Origin: Solobacterium sp.
GTDB lineage: Bacteria > Bacillota_I > Bacilli_A > Erysipelotrichales > Erysipelotrichaceae
Reading direction: 5' to 3'
NCBI GenBank assembly: GCA_017432325.1
Contig: JAFRJJ010000054.1
Location: forward strand, 16,100-80,099
DNA length: 64,000 bases
Each line of letters opens with the position of its first letter. Position 1 is the stretch's first letter. Below are positions 43,438 to 51,708 of this stretch, in pieces. The notes under the pieces are model-generated. The model made no database searches. It saw nothing but the letters and a program-made list of their open reading frames with translations, and had not been told where the DNA came from. The position numbers and the translations under genes were made by a program.

Positions 43438-44496
43438 AAGATCAAACTCATTGACCTGCTGTACATATTCTTCAAAACGAGGAAGCGCAAATATCACCTC
43501 TCCGTACTTTACAGCTTTTACAATTCCTCTTTTGATCAATCTGTCACGATATACAGAAAAAGTTTTATCATCCATTTGAGATTGTGCTTTGATTTCTGCT
43601 GTTTGTTTGATGTTTCCTTTTACCTTTGACATGGCTATCAGGAATTCTCTGTCATTTCCTGACGATTCCTGCCAGATCTTTTCGTAAACGTAGCTCTGTA
43701 AATAAGAGTCATAGCGATCCATCAGCTTGGAAAGAGATTCTGACGGGTTTTCAAACACAAGATATCCCAGCACCTGATATGCAAATGGATAGCCCCGTGT
43801 CAGTTCTGCCATTTTCCTGGCTTGATCCGAGGGGACAGATAATATATTCTGATAACTTTTTTTGATCAGGCTCAGATTCAAAGATTCAAGATCGATCCTT
43901 TTTGCACGCAGCAGAAATGTCAGTGATTTATCATTCTGAATAAATGTGACATTCTGAAATAATCCTGTCATCAGCAGGAAGACAGGGTATTCATTTCTCA
44001 GCATTCCCTGAAAAGATAAAGCAAACTGTCTCATATATGATGAGTTGGCAGCTTCATCAATCGTAATCAGTATCTTTTTTCCTTTGGATAAAGCTGTTTG
44101 CAGAAGCTTGTCATTGAATAACTCAATATCAAATACAGGATCATCCTTTTTTTCCATTGAAAGAACAGAAACACCAAATGCAGAAGGATTGATGGCTTTA
44201 AGTTCGTATTTATTTTTGATTAATGCATCATACAATCTGGCTCCGAATGCATCAAGCAGATCTCTGGATGGATTCAGATCGATTACGATCCATTCATCCA
44301 GTTTTTTAAAATGATTGGCAACAGCAGTCATAGTAACCGTCTTTCCCATTCCCCGTACACCTGTAAGGATATAAGTGTTTGTAAAAGGACTGTCGCTGGA
44401 AAAACAGTCGATAATCTCACTGGAAACGATCTCTCTGGAAATGTAATTCTCCGGTTTTCTGCCGAATGAAATGGTAAAAGGATTAGCAGTCATCAT
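43432..44496 (-). CDS. AAA ATPase (archaeal-ATPase-like, orphan)
   Basis: A 354-aa ATP-binding protein. Walker A is LTGVRGMGKTVT, Walker B is ILITIDEAANS, and sensor-1-like FLLMTGLF follows. A C-terminal winged helix is seen in AQSQMDDKTFSVYRDRLIKRGIV, which probably binds DNA. Codon use is AT-rich compared with its neighbours, pointing to transfer. I start at ATG 44496 after GGGAGGTG; the frame also extends to a GTG at 44502. Three iterated repeats lie just upstream. Function unknown. Confidence 0.8.
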   Translation of the reverse strand: MMTANPFTISFGRKPENYISREIVSSEIIDCFSSDSPFTNTYILTGVRGMGKTVTMTAVANHFKKLDEWIVIDLNPSRDLLDAFGARLYDALIKNKYELKAINPSAFGVSVLSMEKKDDPVFDIELFNDKLLQTALSKGKKILITIDEAANSSYMRQFALSFQGMLRNEYPVFLLMTGLFQNVTFIQNDKSLTFLLRAKRIDLESLNLSLIKKSYQNILSVPSDQARKMAELTRGYPFAYQVLGYLVFENPSESLSKLMDRYDSYLQSYVYEKIWQESSGNDREFLIAMSKVKGNIKQTAEIKAQSQMDDKTFSVYRDRLIKRGIVKAVKYGEVIFALPRFEEYVQQVNEFDLY

Positions 44497-44521
44497 GATC
44501 ACCTCCCTACTGAAATAGTAC

Positions 44522-44606
44522 TTTTAGATTCTTTAGATTTCAATAATATTTTTAGATTCTTTAGATTTTGATATTACTTTTAGATTTTTTAGATTCTTTA
44601 GATTTT
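44522..44606. repeat. Three AT-rich repeats, period 28 bp, upstream of the ATPase
   Basis: TTTTAGATTCTTTAGATTT occurs at 44522-44540 and 44550-44568. A third, expanded form starts at 44578 with an extra TTTTAGATT unit. The starts are exactly 28 bp apart. The seven TTTAGATT half-units look like binding sites on successive faces of DNA, probably an autoregulatory operator. Confidence 0.7.
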
Positions 44607-44746
44607 ATTCGGAAAAATTCCGGCAAATATCATTACCGTCTTAAGCTGTCAGGGGGTTTCATTTTGACGGAAAGTAATGAAGGCATGTTTATCGTGTCAG
44701 AGAAACGTATTTTACACAAACGCGCTCAGTGAAAAGGAAAGTGCGA

Positions 44747-44752
44747 TATAAT
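44747..44752 (+). promoter_or_regulatory. -10 element of the sulfosugar-like operon
   Basis: TATAAT 30 bases before the kinase ATG. The expected -35 position (GCTCAG) is poor, which suggests that an activator is needed. Confidence 0.55.
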
Positions 44753-44782
44753 TTAACCGGCAATGAAAAGAGGAAGATCGTA

Positions 44783-45757
44783 ATGGATCATAGAAAATTT
44801 GACGTTGTGTGTGCGGGCATTGCGACCTGGGACACACTTTTTACCGGTGTCGACCGTGACCTGATGTCGATCGACGGCATCCTCTCCAAAGGATACTATG
44901 CCTCCAGCGGAGGAGACGCTGTCAACGCGGCAGTCAGTATGTCCAGGCTCGGACTCCGTACAGCAGTCTGTGCTTCCATGGGTGAGGATACATGTGCGGA
45001 CCTGGTCATCGGTGAACTGCAGAAGGCAAGGGTAGATTGCTCTTATCTGCATCAGAGCCCGGATGTCCATACTGCTTCTCCTGTCATCCTGGTGGATCCG
45101 GAGGGAGAACGGCATATCATCCGAGTCCCTGACAACGGCAATCATTTTTTTACGCAGGAAATGGTCAGTGATGAGCTGCTGGAAAACGCCCGTCATCTGC
45201 ATGTCGCAAGCGCGAATGTCCTGAAGAGACTGGACGGGAAACCATTGGGCATTCTGTTTGAACGGGCACACAGACTGGGTTTAACGACATCCATGGACGC
45301 ATCCTATGACAGGGACGGGAAGTGGATGAAGAATATTGAAGACGCCCTGCATAACTGCGACATCTTTATTCCCAGCATGCAGGAGGCATCCTGCTATGCA
45401 GGAAGCACTGATCCCGATGAGATCTGCGCATTCTTCTCACAATTCCCGCTGAAGATCTTCGGGATCAAGCTTGGTGAGAAGGGCGTTATGGTTACCGACT
45501 TCATACAGACCTGGTCCATGCCGACGCTCTACCGGAAAAAGCCGGTCGATACGACCGGAGCAGGAGATGCTTTCCTTGCAGGCTTTGTCAGTGCCTGGCT
45601 GAAGGGTTATGACATTCCTTCTTCGGCTGCTGTAGGAAGCGCCCAGTCCTATTCCGTGCTGTCGGCGATCGGCGCCAACTGTTCGGCAGGCACATGGGAA
45701 GACGCATTGAAACTGCTGTCGGAGAATCAGATCGTTCTGCGGAAAAGAGAGGACTGA
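44783..45757 (+). CDS. PfkB-family sugar kinase
   Basis: A 324-aa ribokinase-type ATP-dependent kinase. The first signature is YYASSGGDAVNAAVSMSRLG and the second is PVDTTGAGDAFLAGF with the catalytic Asp. It phosphorylates a ketose or similar sugar. As first gene of an operon with a sulfoquinovosidase-like GH31, an isomerase and a reductase, it could be a sulfofructose kinase like YihV; that is inference from context. ATG 44783 follows GAGGAAG. It is spaced seven bases from the next gene. Confidence 0.9.
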   Translation: MDHRKFDVVCAGIATWDTLFTGVDRDLMSIDGILSKGYYASSGGDAVNAAVSMSRLGLRTAVCASMGEDTCADLVIGELQKARVDCSYLHQSPDVHTASPVILVDPEGERHIIRVPDNGNHFFTQEMVSDELLENARHLHVASANVLKRLDGKPLGILFERAHRLGLTTSMDASYDRDGKWMKNIEDALHNCDIFIPSMQEASCYAGSTDPDEICAFFSQFPLKIFGIKLGEKGVMVTDFIQTWSMPTLYRKKPVDTTGAGDAFLAGFVSAWLKGYDIPSSAAVGSAQSYSVLSAIGANCSAGTWEDALKLLSENQIVLRKRED

Positions 45758-45764
45758 AACGGTT

Positions 45765-47741
45765 ATGGAAGAACTGATCAGACATATGCTGAAAAACATG
45801 GAAATGACGATCGGTTACGGTACGAATCATTTCCGGATGAGCAGGGGAAGCTTTCATTACAGGAAGCTTGTCCGCTGGAGAAGGGACCTTGTCCGTACGA
45901 ACTGTGAACTTACGGAAGACGGCTTTATCCTGACCTTCCGTGATGAAAAAGAAAAGCGTGATTACCACATGGGAGTGACGATCCATGACGGAAGATATGA
46001 CGTTGCGATGCAGGAAGACCCGGGGAAGATCAATCGTTTCTGGGTGCGTCTTCCATGCGGGATCAATGAGCATTTCTACGGATGCGGCGAGACATATTCC
46101 AGATTCGACCTGAAGGGTGAACGTGTCAGGATCTTTGTTGCGGAGCACCAGAATACAAGAAGGATCTCCCGGAAGATCATTCATGACAAAGTGATCGGAC
46201 ATGACCCGGAAAAGGATCTGCGGTTCTCCGCCTATGAATCCTATTACGCCCAGCCGACCTTTGTTTCCTCACGCAAATATTACCTGCATGCCGACACGGT
46301 ACGCTATGCGGAGTTTGACTTCCGTAAGGACAGACAGCTGTCCCTGCGTCTGCAGGAACGTCCTGTATTCCATATGGAATCAGGCAGTACATTCCCGGAA
46401 GTCTCTGAAAAGCTCAGCAGGCTGCTGGGTTCATACGGGAAGCTTCCTGAATGGCTGTATGACGGCGTGATCCTGGCGATCCAGGAGGGCTGTGCAGCCG
46501 TTGATGAACGGCTGAATAAAGCATTGGAAGCCGGCGTCAAGGTAAACGGCGTATGGTCACAGGACTGGTGCGGCTGCCGCAGGACAGGCTTCGGCTACCA
46601 GGTCATGTGGAACTGGGAAGCAGATCAGGACCTGTATCCTGACCTCAAGGAAAAGATCAGGGAATGGAACACAAAAGGCGTCAGGTTCCTGGGCTACATC
46701 AATCCGTTCATGGCAATTGAGAAACCTCTATATCGATACGCAAGCGAACACGGATACTGTGTGAAAAATAAAAAGGGTGAGGACTACATGGTCACCATTA
46801 CGACATTCCCTGCCGCGATGATCGACTTTACCAATCCCGAGGCATACGCATGGTATAAGGACCTGATCAGGAAGAACATGATCGGTATCGGCATGTCGGG
46901 ATGGATGGCTGACTTCGGTGAATACCTGCCGGTGGACTGTGTGCTGTATGAAGGGGATCCCAAAGCCCTGCACAATCAATGGCCTGCCATCTGGGCAAAA
47001 ATGAACCGTGAGGTCATTGAAGAATGCGGAGTCAGGGATGAAGTGTTCTTCTTCATGCGTGCCGGCAATACGGGCAGTGTTGCGGATGCGGCATGTATGT
47101 GGACAGGCGACCAGCATGTCGACTGGTCAAAGGATGACGGACTTCCTTCGGTCATCCCGGCAAGCCTGTCGCTCGGCATGAGCGGTCAGACGATCGTCCA
47201 TTCGGATGCGGGGGGCTATACCACGATCATGCATATGACCAGGTCAAAGGAACTCCTGATGCGCTGGGAGGAGATGAACGCGTTCTCCCCGCTGCTCCGT
47301 CTTCATGAAGGCAACCAGCCTTCAAGGAACGTCCAGTTTGACAGTGATGAAGAACTGCTGGAACACCTGGCACGTCAGTCGAGGATCCATGCGGCATTGA
47401 AGCCTTATCTGCTGAAGCTGGAGGAAGAAGCACAGCAGGGCATCCCGATGATTCGCCCGCTGTTCTACCACTACGACAGCAATTTTGATTATGACAAAGC
47501 ATACATGCTTGGCAGGGATCTGCTTGTGGCGCCTGTCCGGAAACAGGGAAGGACCGACCGGCATGTGGTATTCCCTGACGATGTCTGGGTAGATCTTGCG
47601 ACAGGAAAAGAATACAGGAAAGGAACGTACCTGGTGGAAGCGCCGATGGGCAGGATCCCTGTCTTTTACCGCAAACAGCACTCCCAGCTCGATGATGAAA
47701 CGATCACGCTGCTGAAACAGGAGATCAGCGCATTGAGATAA
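45765..47741 (+). CDS. GH31 glycosidase, sulfoquinovosidase-like (YihQ family)
   Basis: A 658-aa cytoplasmic glycosidase. It follows E. coli YihQ closely as I recall that sequence: SQDWCGCRRTGFG, GYINPF, GWMADFGEYLP (nucleophile Asp 383), FFMRAGNTGS, WTGDQHVDWS (acid/base Asp 449) and HSDAGGYTT. The recognition set in YihQ is Gln, Gln, Arg, Trp, Tyr. Here Gln 266, Trp 282 and Tyr 485 are kept, but the arginine position is Gln 279 (GYQVMW instead of GKRVMW). It may accept sulfoquinovosides in a different way or another anionic glycoside. It has no signal peptide. Confidence 0.85.
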   Translation: MEELIRHMLKNMEMTIGYGTNHFRMSRGSFHYRKLVRWRRDLVRTNCELTEDGFILTFRDEKEKRDYHMGVTIHDGRYDVAMQEDPGKINRFWVRLPCGINEHFYGCGETYSRFDLKGERVRIFVAEHQNTRRISRKIIHDKVIGHDPEKDLRFSAYESYYAQPTFVSSRKYYLHADTVRYAEFDFRKDRQLSLRLQERPVFHMESGSTFPEVSEKLSRLLGSYGKLPEWLYDGVILAIQEGCAAVDERLNKALEAGVKVNGVWSQDWCGCRRTGFGYQVMWNWEADQDLYPDLKEKIREWNTKGVRFLGYINPFMAIEKPLYRYASEHGYCVKNKKGEDYMVTITTFPAAMIDFTNPEAYAWYKDLIRKNMIGIGMSGWMADFGEYLPVDCVLYEGDPKALHNQWPAIWAKMNREVIEECGVRDEVFFFMRAGNTGSVADAACMWTGDQHVDWSKDDGLPSVIPASLSLGMSGQTIVHSDAGGYTTIMHMTRSKELLMRWEEMNAFSPLLRLHEGNQPSRNVQFDSDEELLEHLARQSRIHAALKPYLLKLEEEAQQGIPMIRPLFYHYDSNFDYDKAYMLGRDLLVAPVRKQGRTDRHVVFPDDVWVDLATGKEYRKGTYLVEAPMGRIPVFYRKQHSQLDDETITLLKQEISALR

Positions 47742-47762
47742 ACAAACAGAAAAGAGGAGAAT

Positions 47763-48629
47763 ATGAAAATCGGTTTTATCGGACTAGGCATCATGGGTTC
47801 CGCAATGTGTGCAAACATCATCCGCAAACATGATGACCGTGTATTTGTATTTGACCATGTTCGGGAAAAGACAGACCAGCTTGCCAAGGCAGGCGGCATT
47901 GCCTGCGCCTCATGCAGGGAGACTGCTGAACAGGCTGATCTGATCATCACCATGGTTCCCAAGAGCGAACATGTGCTTGCCGTCATGGAAGAGATCCTGC
48001 CGGTACTGGACGCTTCGAAGACATGGATCGACATGAGTACGATCGATCCTTCCGTGTCCGTACAGATTGCCGAAACAGTAAAAGCTGCAGGCGCAGCCTT
48101 CCTGGACGCGCCGGTCGTGAAGTCACGTCCCGCTGCGGAAGCAGGGAAGCTCGGCATCTACGTCGGCGGTACACAGGAGGACTATGAGAGAGTACTTCCG
48201 GTATTGTCCTATATGGGAGAGAACATCATCCGCATGGGTGACAACGGCAAGGGACTGGTCATGAAGATCTGTCATAATGCGCTGGTCTCCCAGATCCAGA
48301 ACGGCGTCAATGAGACTTCCGTCCTGGCGGAAAAGAACGGGATCGATATCATGACATTTGCCCAGGCGATCAGCTATGGCGGCGGCCAGAACTTCTACCT
48401 GGATTCCAAGAAACGTGTAATCGCTGCGGAAGACTTTACGACAGCCTTCTCTGTTGCCAACATGCATAAGGATGTGCATATCTGCCTGGATCTGGCAAAA
48501 CAGTCCGGTACGGCAATGCCGGGTGAGGAGAATGCTGTGAGGGTCTATGACGAAGCCATGGAACAGGGGCTTGGGAATGAAGACTTCTCTGCGACTGTGA
48601 AAGTCGTCAAAGGGAGGAAGGCATGCTGA
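47763..48629 (+). CDS. 3-hydroxyacid dehydrogenase-type reductase (YihU-like)
   Basis: A 288-aa NAD(P)-dependent enzyme. The Rossmann motif is IGFIGLGIMGSAM, and the catalytic Lys lies in GLVMKICHNAL. The substrate loop reads DAPVVKSRPAAEAG, where ordinary members have S-G-G and the sulfolactaldehyde reductase YihU has a G-R-T-S loop. Cationic residues there would suit a sulfonate. In this operon a role in reducing sulfolactaldehyde to dihydroxypropanesulfonate is plausible. It overlaps the next gene by seven bases. AGAGGAG precedes the ATG. Confidence 0.85.
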   Translation: MKIGFIGLGIMGSAMCANIIRKHDDRVFVFDHVREKTDQLAKAGGIACASCRETAEQADLIITMVPKSEHVLAVMEEILPVLDASKTWIDMSTIDPSVSVQIAETVKAAGAAFLDAPVVKSRPAAEAGKLGIYVGGTQEDYERVLPVLSYMGENIIRMGDNGKGLVMKICHNALVSQIQNGVNETSVLAEKNGIDIMTFAQAISYGGGQNFYLDSKKRVIAAEDFTTAFSVANMHKDVHICLDLAKQSGTAMPGEENAVRVYDEAMEQGLGNEDFSATVKVVKGRKAC

Positions 48630-49303
48630 AGAGATTGAATGAAGTCAATGATGTGGAAGTGCTCAGTGTCACGGATCCTGCATTTGCCTCATACGGCAGA
48701 GTCGTCATGGGCTATGACATGCGTGAAGCCTATGACTGGATGAAACAGAATACCTGTATCCCGGAGAACGGCAACATTTATACCGCGTCTGATCCTGCTT
48801 TGGAAAGCTTTGCGGTCTTCAGACAGATCCAAAGCGTCTGCTATGGCGGCAGGGACATCGAAGCCGGGTACTGCAACGGACGCAATACGACGTACAACGG
48901 GTTTGAATACCATAAAGGCTGTGAACTGAACGGAGCCGTTACGGACTTCATGCTGGTGCTGGCGCATGTCTGGCAGATCAAAGACAACACGATCCACGTG
49001 GATGACGCTCAGGTATTCTTTGTACCGGCAGGAACACTGATCGAGCTGTATGAAACAACACTGCATCTGTCCCCATGCCGTACGAACGACACGGGCTTCA
49101 TGGATATCGTTGTCCTGCCGAGGGGAACCAATACACCGCTGAGTGATGAAGAAAAACAGATGCGTGACGCATGTGCAGACCCGGAAGCGCGTCTGCTGCT
49201 GCAGAAGAACAAATGGGTCCTTTCCCATCCGGAGAGAAAGCCCCTGATGGATCAGGGAGCGCATCCCGGTCTGCTCGGGGAAAACAGGGAACTGAGATAT
49301 TAA
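48623..49303 (+). CDS. DUF4867-family cupin-like protein
   Basis: A 226-aa cytoplasmic protein resembling DUF4867. It has a cupin-like core with GYCNGRNTTYNGFEYHKGCE and a later metal-type segment VPAGTLIELYETTLHLSPC. Members turn up in Firmicute sugar operons. Proteins of this kind are, as I recall, found next to sulfoquinovose genes, but their reaction is not established. It is translationally coupled to the reductase before it. It could be an isomerase, epimerase or mutarotase; nothing in the sequence decides. Confidence 0.75.
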   Translation: MLKRLNEVNDVEVLSVTDPAFASYGRVVMGYDMREAYDWMKQNTCIPENGNIYTASDPALESFAVFRQIQSVCYGGRDIEAGYCNGRNTTYNGFEYHKGCELNGAVTDFMLVLAHVWQIKDNTIHVDDAQVFFVPAGTLIELYETTLHLSPCRTNDTGFMDIVVLPRGTNTPLSDEEKQMRDACADPEARLLLQKNKWVLSHPERKPLMDQGAHPGLLGENRELRY

Positions 49304-49314
49304 GGGAGTGAATT

Positions 49315-50664
49315 ATGCATAAAAGTTTTCAGGCAGTCTATGTACCGATGGGAGTAGGTACATTCCATATGCCCTCTGCCGAAGAGCAGTTTCAGTCTTC
49401 CATTGCCATGTTAAGGGAGTTCTGTGAGGACATCATCGTTCCTGAAGAGAAGATACTGAGCACAGACGCATTGAGCGCTTATCTGGATACGCTGGAGCCG
49501 GACCTGATCATCCTGCAGAATCTGACATTTGCCAATGCGGCATATACCTCGGAAGTCATGCACCGTTTCCGTAATGTACCGCTGCTGTTATGGACATTAA
49601 GGGAACCCGTGATCGACGGGGGAAGGCTCCGTCTGAACGCCCTGACCGGCGCGTTCTCCGCAGCCAATACGATCCGTCAGTTCAAACAGGAACCGTTTGA
49701 ATATGTATACGGCGGTCCGGAAGAAAAACAGGTGCGTGAAACAGCGAAGAAAATGATCAGTGCAGCACGTGTCCGCTTTGCCATGCAGTCACTGAAGGTA
49801 TGCGCGATCGGCCATACACCCCAGGGATTCGGCTTCGGACGTGCGCTTGACAATGACATGCTGGAAGTGTTCGGTGTCCGCCAGGATGCCATTGAGGCAA
49901 GAGAACTGATCGATCTGGCAAAGTCCTATACAGATGATGAATGCAGGGAATACCTGCAGGATGCGCTGAACAGGACAGTCGGACTGATGGATACACCGGA
50001 AAAGAACAGACTGGACTTTGCCAGGATCTATAAAGCGTATGATGTGTTTGTAAAGAAGAACGGTATCGGGGCTGTGGCTTCCAGATGCTGGCCGGATTTC
50101 TTCACATCATTCGGTACGCCTGTCTGCTCGGTACTGGCCATGCTGAATGACCTTGGTGTGGCAGCAGCCTGTGAGGCGGACATGTACGGAGCACTGTCCA
50201 TGTGGATCGGCATGCAGCTGAGCGGCAGGGCAGTCTTCTTCGGGGATCCGGTATCCCTGAATGAACAGGAAAACACCCTGACATTCTGGCACTGCGGAAC
50301 AGCCGCATGCTCACTTGCAAGAAAAGACACAGGTGCCTGCATCGGTGAACACTGCAACAGGCATATCGGTCCGACCATGGAGTTCGGCTGTGAGCAGAGC
50401 GACCATGCGACGGTATTCCGGATCGGCAGGAACCCGGACGGTACATTCCGGTTCTTCATCGCTTCCGGCAAAGCACTGGACAGACCGAAGCAGTTCTTCG
50501 GTACATCCACAGTCCTGGAAATGAACGGATCCGCGGAAACGATGGTGTATGAAGCGGTCAAGGAAGGCTGGGAGCCGCATTACGCTGTCATATATGAAGA
50601 CGTGGCTGATGAGCTGGAAATGCTAGCCCATATGTTCAAGGCTGAAGTAAGACGTTTCAATTAA
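49315..50664 (+). CDS. L-fucose/arabinose-isomerase-like ketol isomerase
   Basis: A 449-aa protein of the fucose isomerase superfamily. The N-terminal part is Rossmann-like (LEPDLIILQNLTFANAAY). The C-terminal catalytic half has metal ligands in CEADMYGALSMWIG (Glu), FFGDP (Asp) and FWHCGTAA (His), and ends with a beta-rich domain. These enzymes convert an aldose to a ketose with Mn2+. A related isomerase (SftI type) acts on sulfoquinovose in Firmicutes, so the role here is probably sulfoquinovose to sulfofructose. The final gene of the operon; a terminator follows. Confidence 0.85.
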   Translation: MHKSFQAVYVPMGVGTFHMPSAEEQFQSSIAMLREFCEDIIVPEEKILSTDALSAYLDTLEPDLIILQNLTFANAAYTSEVMHRFRNVPLLLWTLREPVIDGGRLRLNALTGAFSAANTIRQFKQEPFEYVYGGPEEKQVRETAKKMISAARVRFAMQSLKVCAIGHTPQGFGFGRALDNDMLEVFGVRQDAIEARELIDLAKSYTDDECREYLQDALNRTVGLMDTPEKNRLDFARIYKAYDVFVKKNGIGAVASRCWPDFFTSFGTPVCSVLAMLNDLGVAAACEADMYGALSMWIGMQLSGRAVFFGDPVSLNEQENTLTFWHCGTAACSLARKDTGACIGEHCNRHIGPTMEFGCEQSDHATVFRIGRNPDGTFRFFIASGKALDRPKQFFGTSTVLEMNGSAETMVYEAVKEGWEPHYAVIYEDVADELEMLAHMFKAEVRRFN

Positions 50665-50673
50665 GCAGATATG

Positions 50674-50713
50674 AAAGACCTTTCCTGTGAAGTACATGCA
50701 GGGAAGGTCTTTT
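50674..50713 (+). terminator. Terminator of the sulfosugar-like operon
   Basis: AAAGACCTTTCCTG pairs with CAGGGAAGGTCTTT, then TTATT. Confidence 0.85.
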
Positions 50714-50716
50714 ATT

Positions 50717-51072
50717 CCGATACAGATAGTTCAGTAAAAATCAATACATTGTCGAAAAGTCTGATGAAGTTATCAGGTTATTGATCAGCTGCTGATATCA
50801 AAATCCATGGTGATAACACTAAATTGTAAATTTTCGCACCTTAACATCACATTACTGTTCATTGATTCAGCACATGTTTCTTCTCTCATCGGCTGCTGTA
50901 AAAAATCTCTGATTTATTACTGAATATTGAATATAAAGGAACCATCCCCAAACAACAGTTTGCTGGGGATGGAGGATTAAGTTCTGGTTTTATCAGTATT
51001 CTATTTGGAAGCCTGATGTTTTTATGACTGATCATCTGTCAGTCTGGTGGATCAGATAGGATTGTATTGTAA
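50717..51072. other. Gene-free AT-rich stretch with one strong hairpin
   Basis: No gene seen. CCATCCCC and GGGGATGG (50944-50973) form a strong hairpin with inner AAAC/GTTT pairing. No T-run follows on either strand. It lies 3' of the defence pair on its strand. Confidence 0.4.
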
Positions 51073-51708
51073 TTAAGATTTAGTGATGTTCTTTTTCAGA
51101 ATCACTTCAATAACTATATACACGTCTGTTCTCGACTGGCAATTATACCTTTTGGCGTTACCTGTGGTTGCTTCATGATACATTTCAAGTCTTTTAGCAT
51201 TGGTGATAGCGTCTGTAATACTGCCAGCAAGAATTTCCTGCATATGCGGGAATCCTTTTTCGTAGTCTGGAACATATTTCTTTAATGTGTTCACCACATC
51301 CTGATTCGATGCATATTGCTTTGTTGAATATCCATAGTGACAAATATACCAAATTTCAAAACAGGGATTTGAAACGATCATTGTTCCGTTGATTTTTCTG
51401 ATAATGCTTTCACTTCGTTGGATCAGCTGTTCCTGAAGAGGAGATAAATCTTCGTCAACGATGCAAAAAGCAATATCTCCAAGATTTGGATCCAGTTCTG
51501 ATGCTTTGTAGTCCCGTACCAACGCGTTTGCCAGATGAACAGGATCTGTTTCATTTCCTTTTGTAAATCTGATATTAACATTGCCTCCATTAAAAGCATC
51601 GAAATATAGTTTTTCAGTTTTGTTTTTTCCTTCTGCCGAAATTAAGATAACGCTTTTTCTCTGCCGGTTTCCGGAGTTCCTTTTTTTGGGTCTGTATGCG
51701 TCTTTCAT
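51073..51708 (-). CDS. RloB-domain TOPRIM-like protein (AbiLii type)
   Basis: A 211-aa protein of the RloB family, with a TOPRIM-like fold: Glu in ISAEGKNKTEKLYF, an acidic pair in CIVDEDLSPLQ, and the family phrase NPCFEIWYICHYGY. Paired with an AAA ATPase it forms the AbiL-type abortive-infection system (AbiLi ATPase, AbiLii RloB). PARIS is a related pairing that uses a DUF4435 effector. The start codon directly abuts the ATPase stop. Low GC content supports transfer. The expected outcome on phage attack is nucleic-acid cleavage that stops growth, by family analogy. Confidence 0.85.
   Translation of the reverse strand: MKDAYRPKKRNSGNRQRKSVILISAEGKNKTEKLYFDAFNGGNVNIRFTKGNETDPVHLANALVRDYKASELDPNLGDIAFCIVDEDLSPLQEQLIQRSESIIRKINGTMIVSNPCFEIWYICHYGYSTKQYASNQDVVNTLKKYVPDYEKGFPHMQEILAGSITDAITNAKRLEMYHEATTGNAKRYNCQSRTDVYIVIEVILKKNITKS

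Noticed and set aside
43318..43440. A second T-box or lysine-type riboswitch before the ATPase gene
   Set aside because: GGGTGGCGGTG resembles a T-box only superficially: the sequence is not GGGTGGNACCGCG and no terminator follows.
44522..44606. CRISPR array
   Set aside because: The period of 28 bp leaves spacers of only ~9 bp of low complexity, and no cas genes are present; operator repeats are a better reading.
50944..50973. Terminator for the preceding or following gene
   Set aside because: The hairpin is strong but has no T-run on either strand, and the operon upstream already has a proper terminator at 50674.
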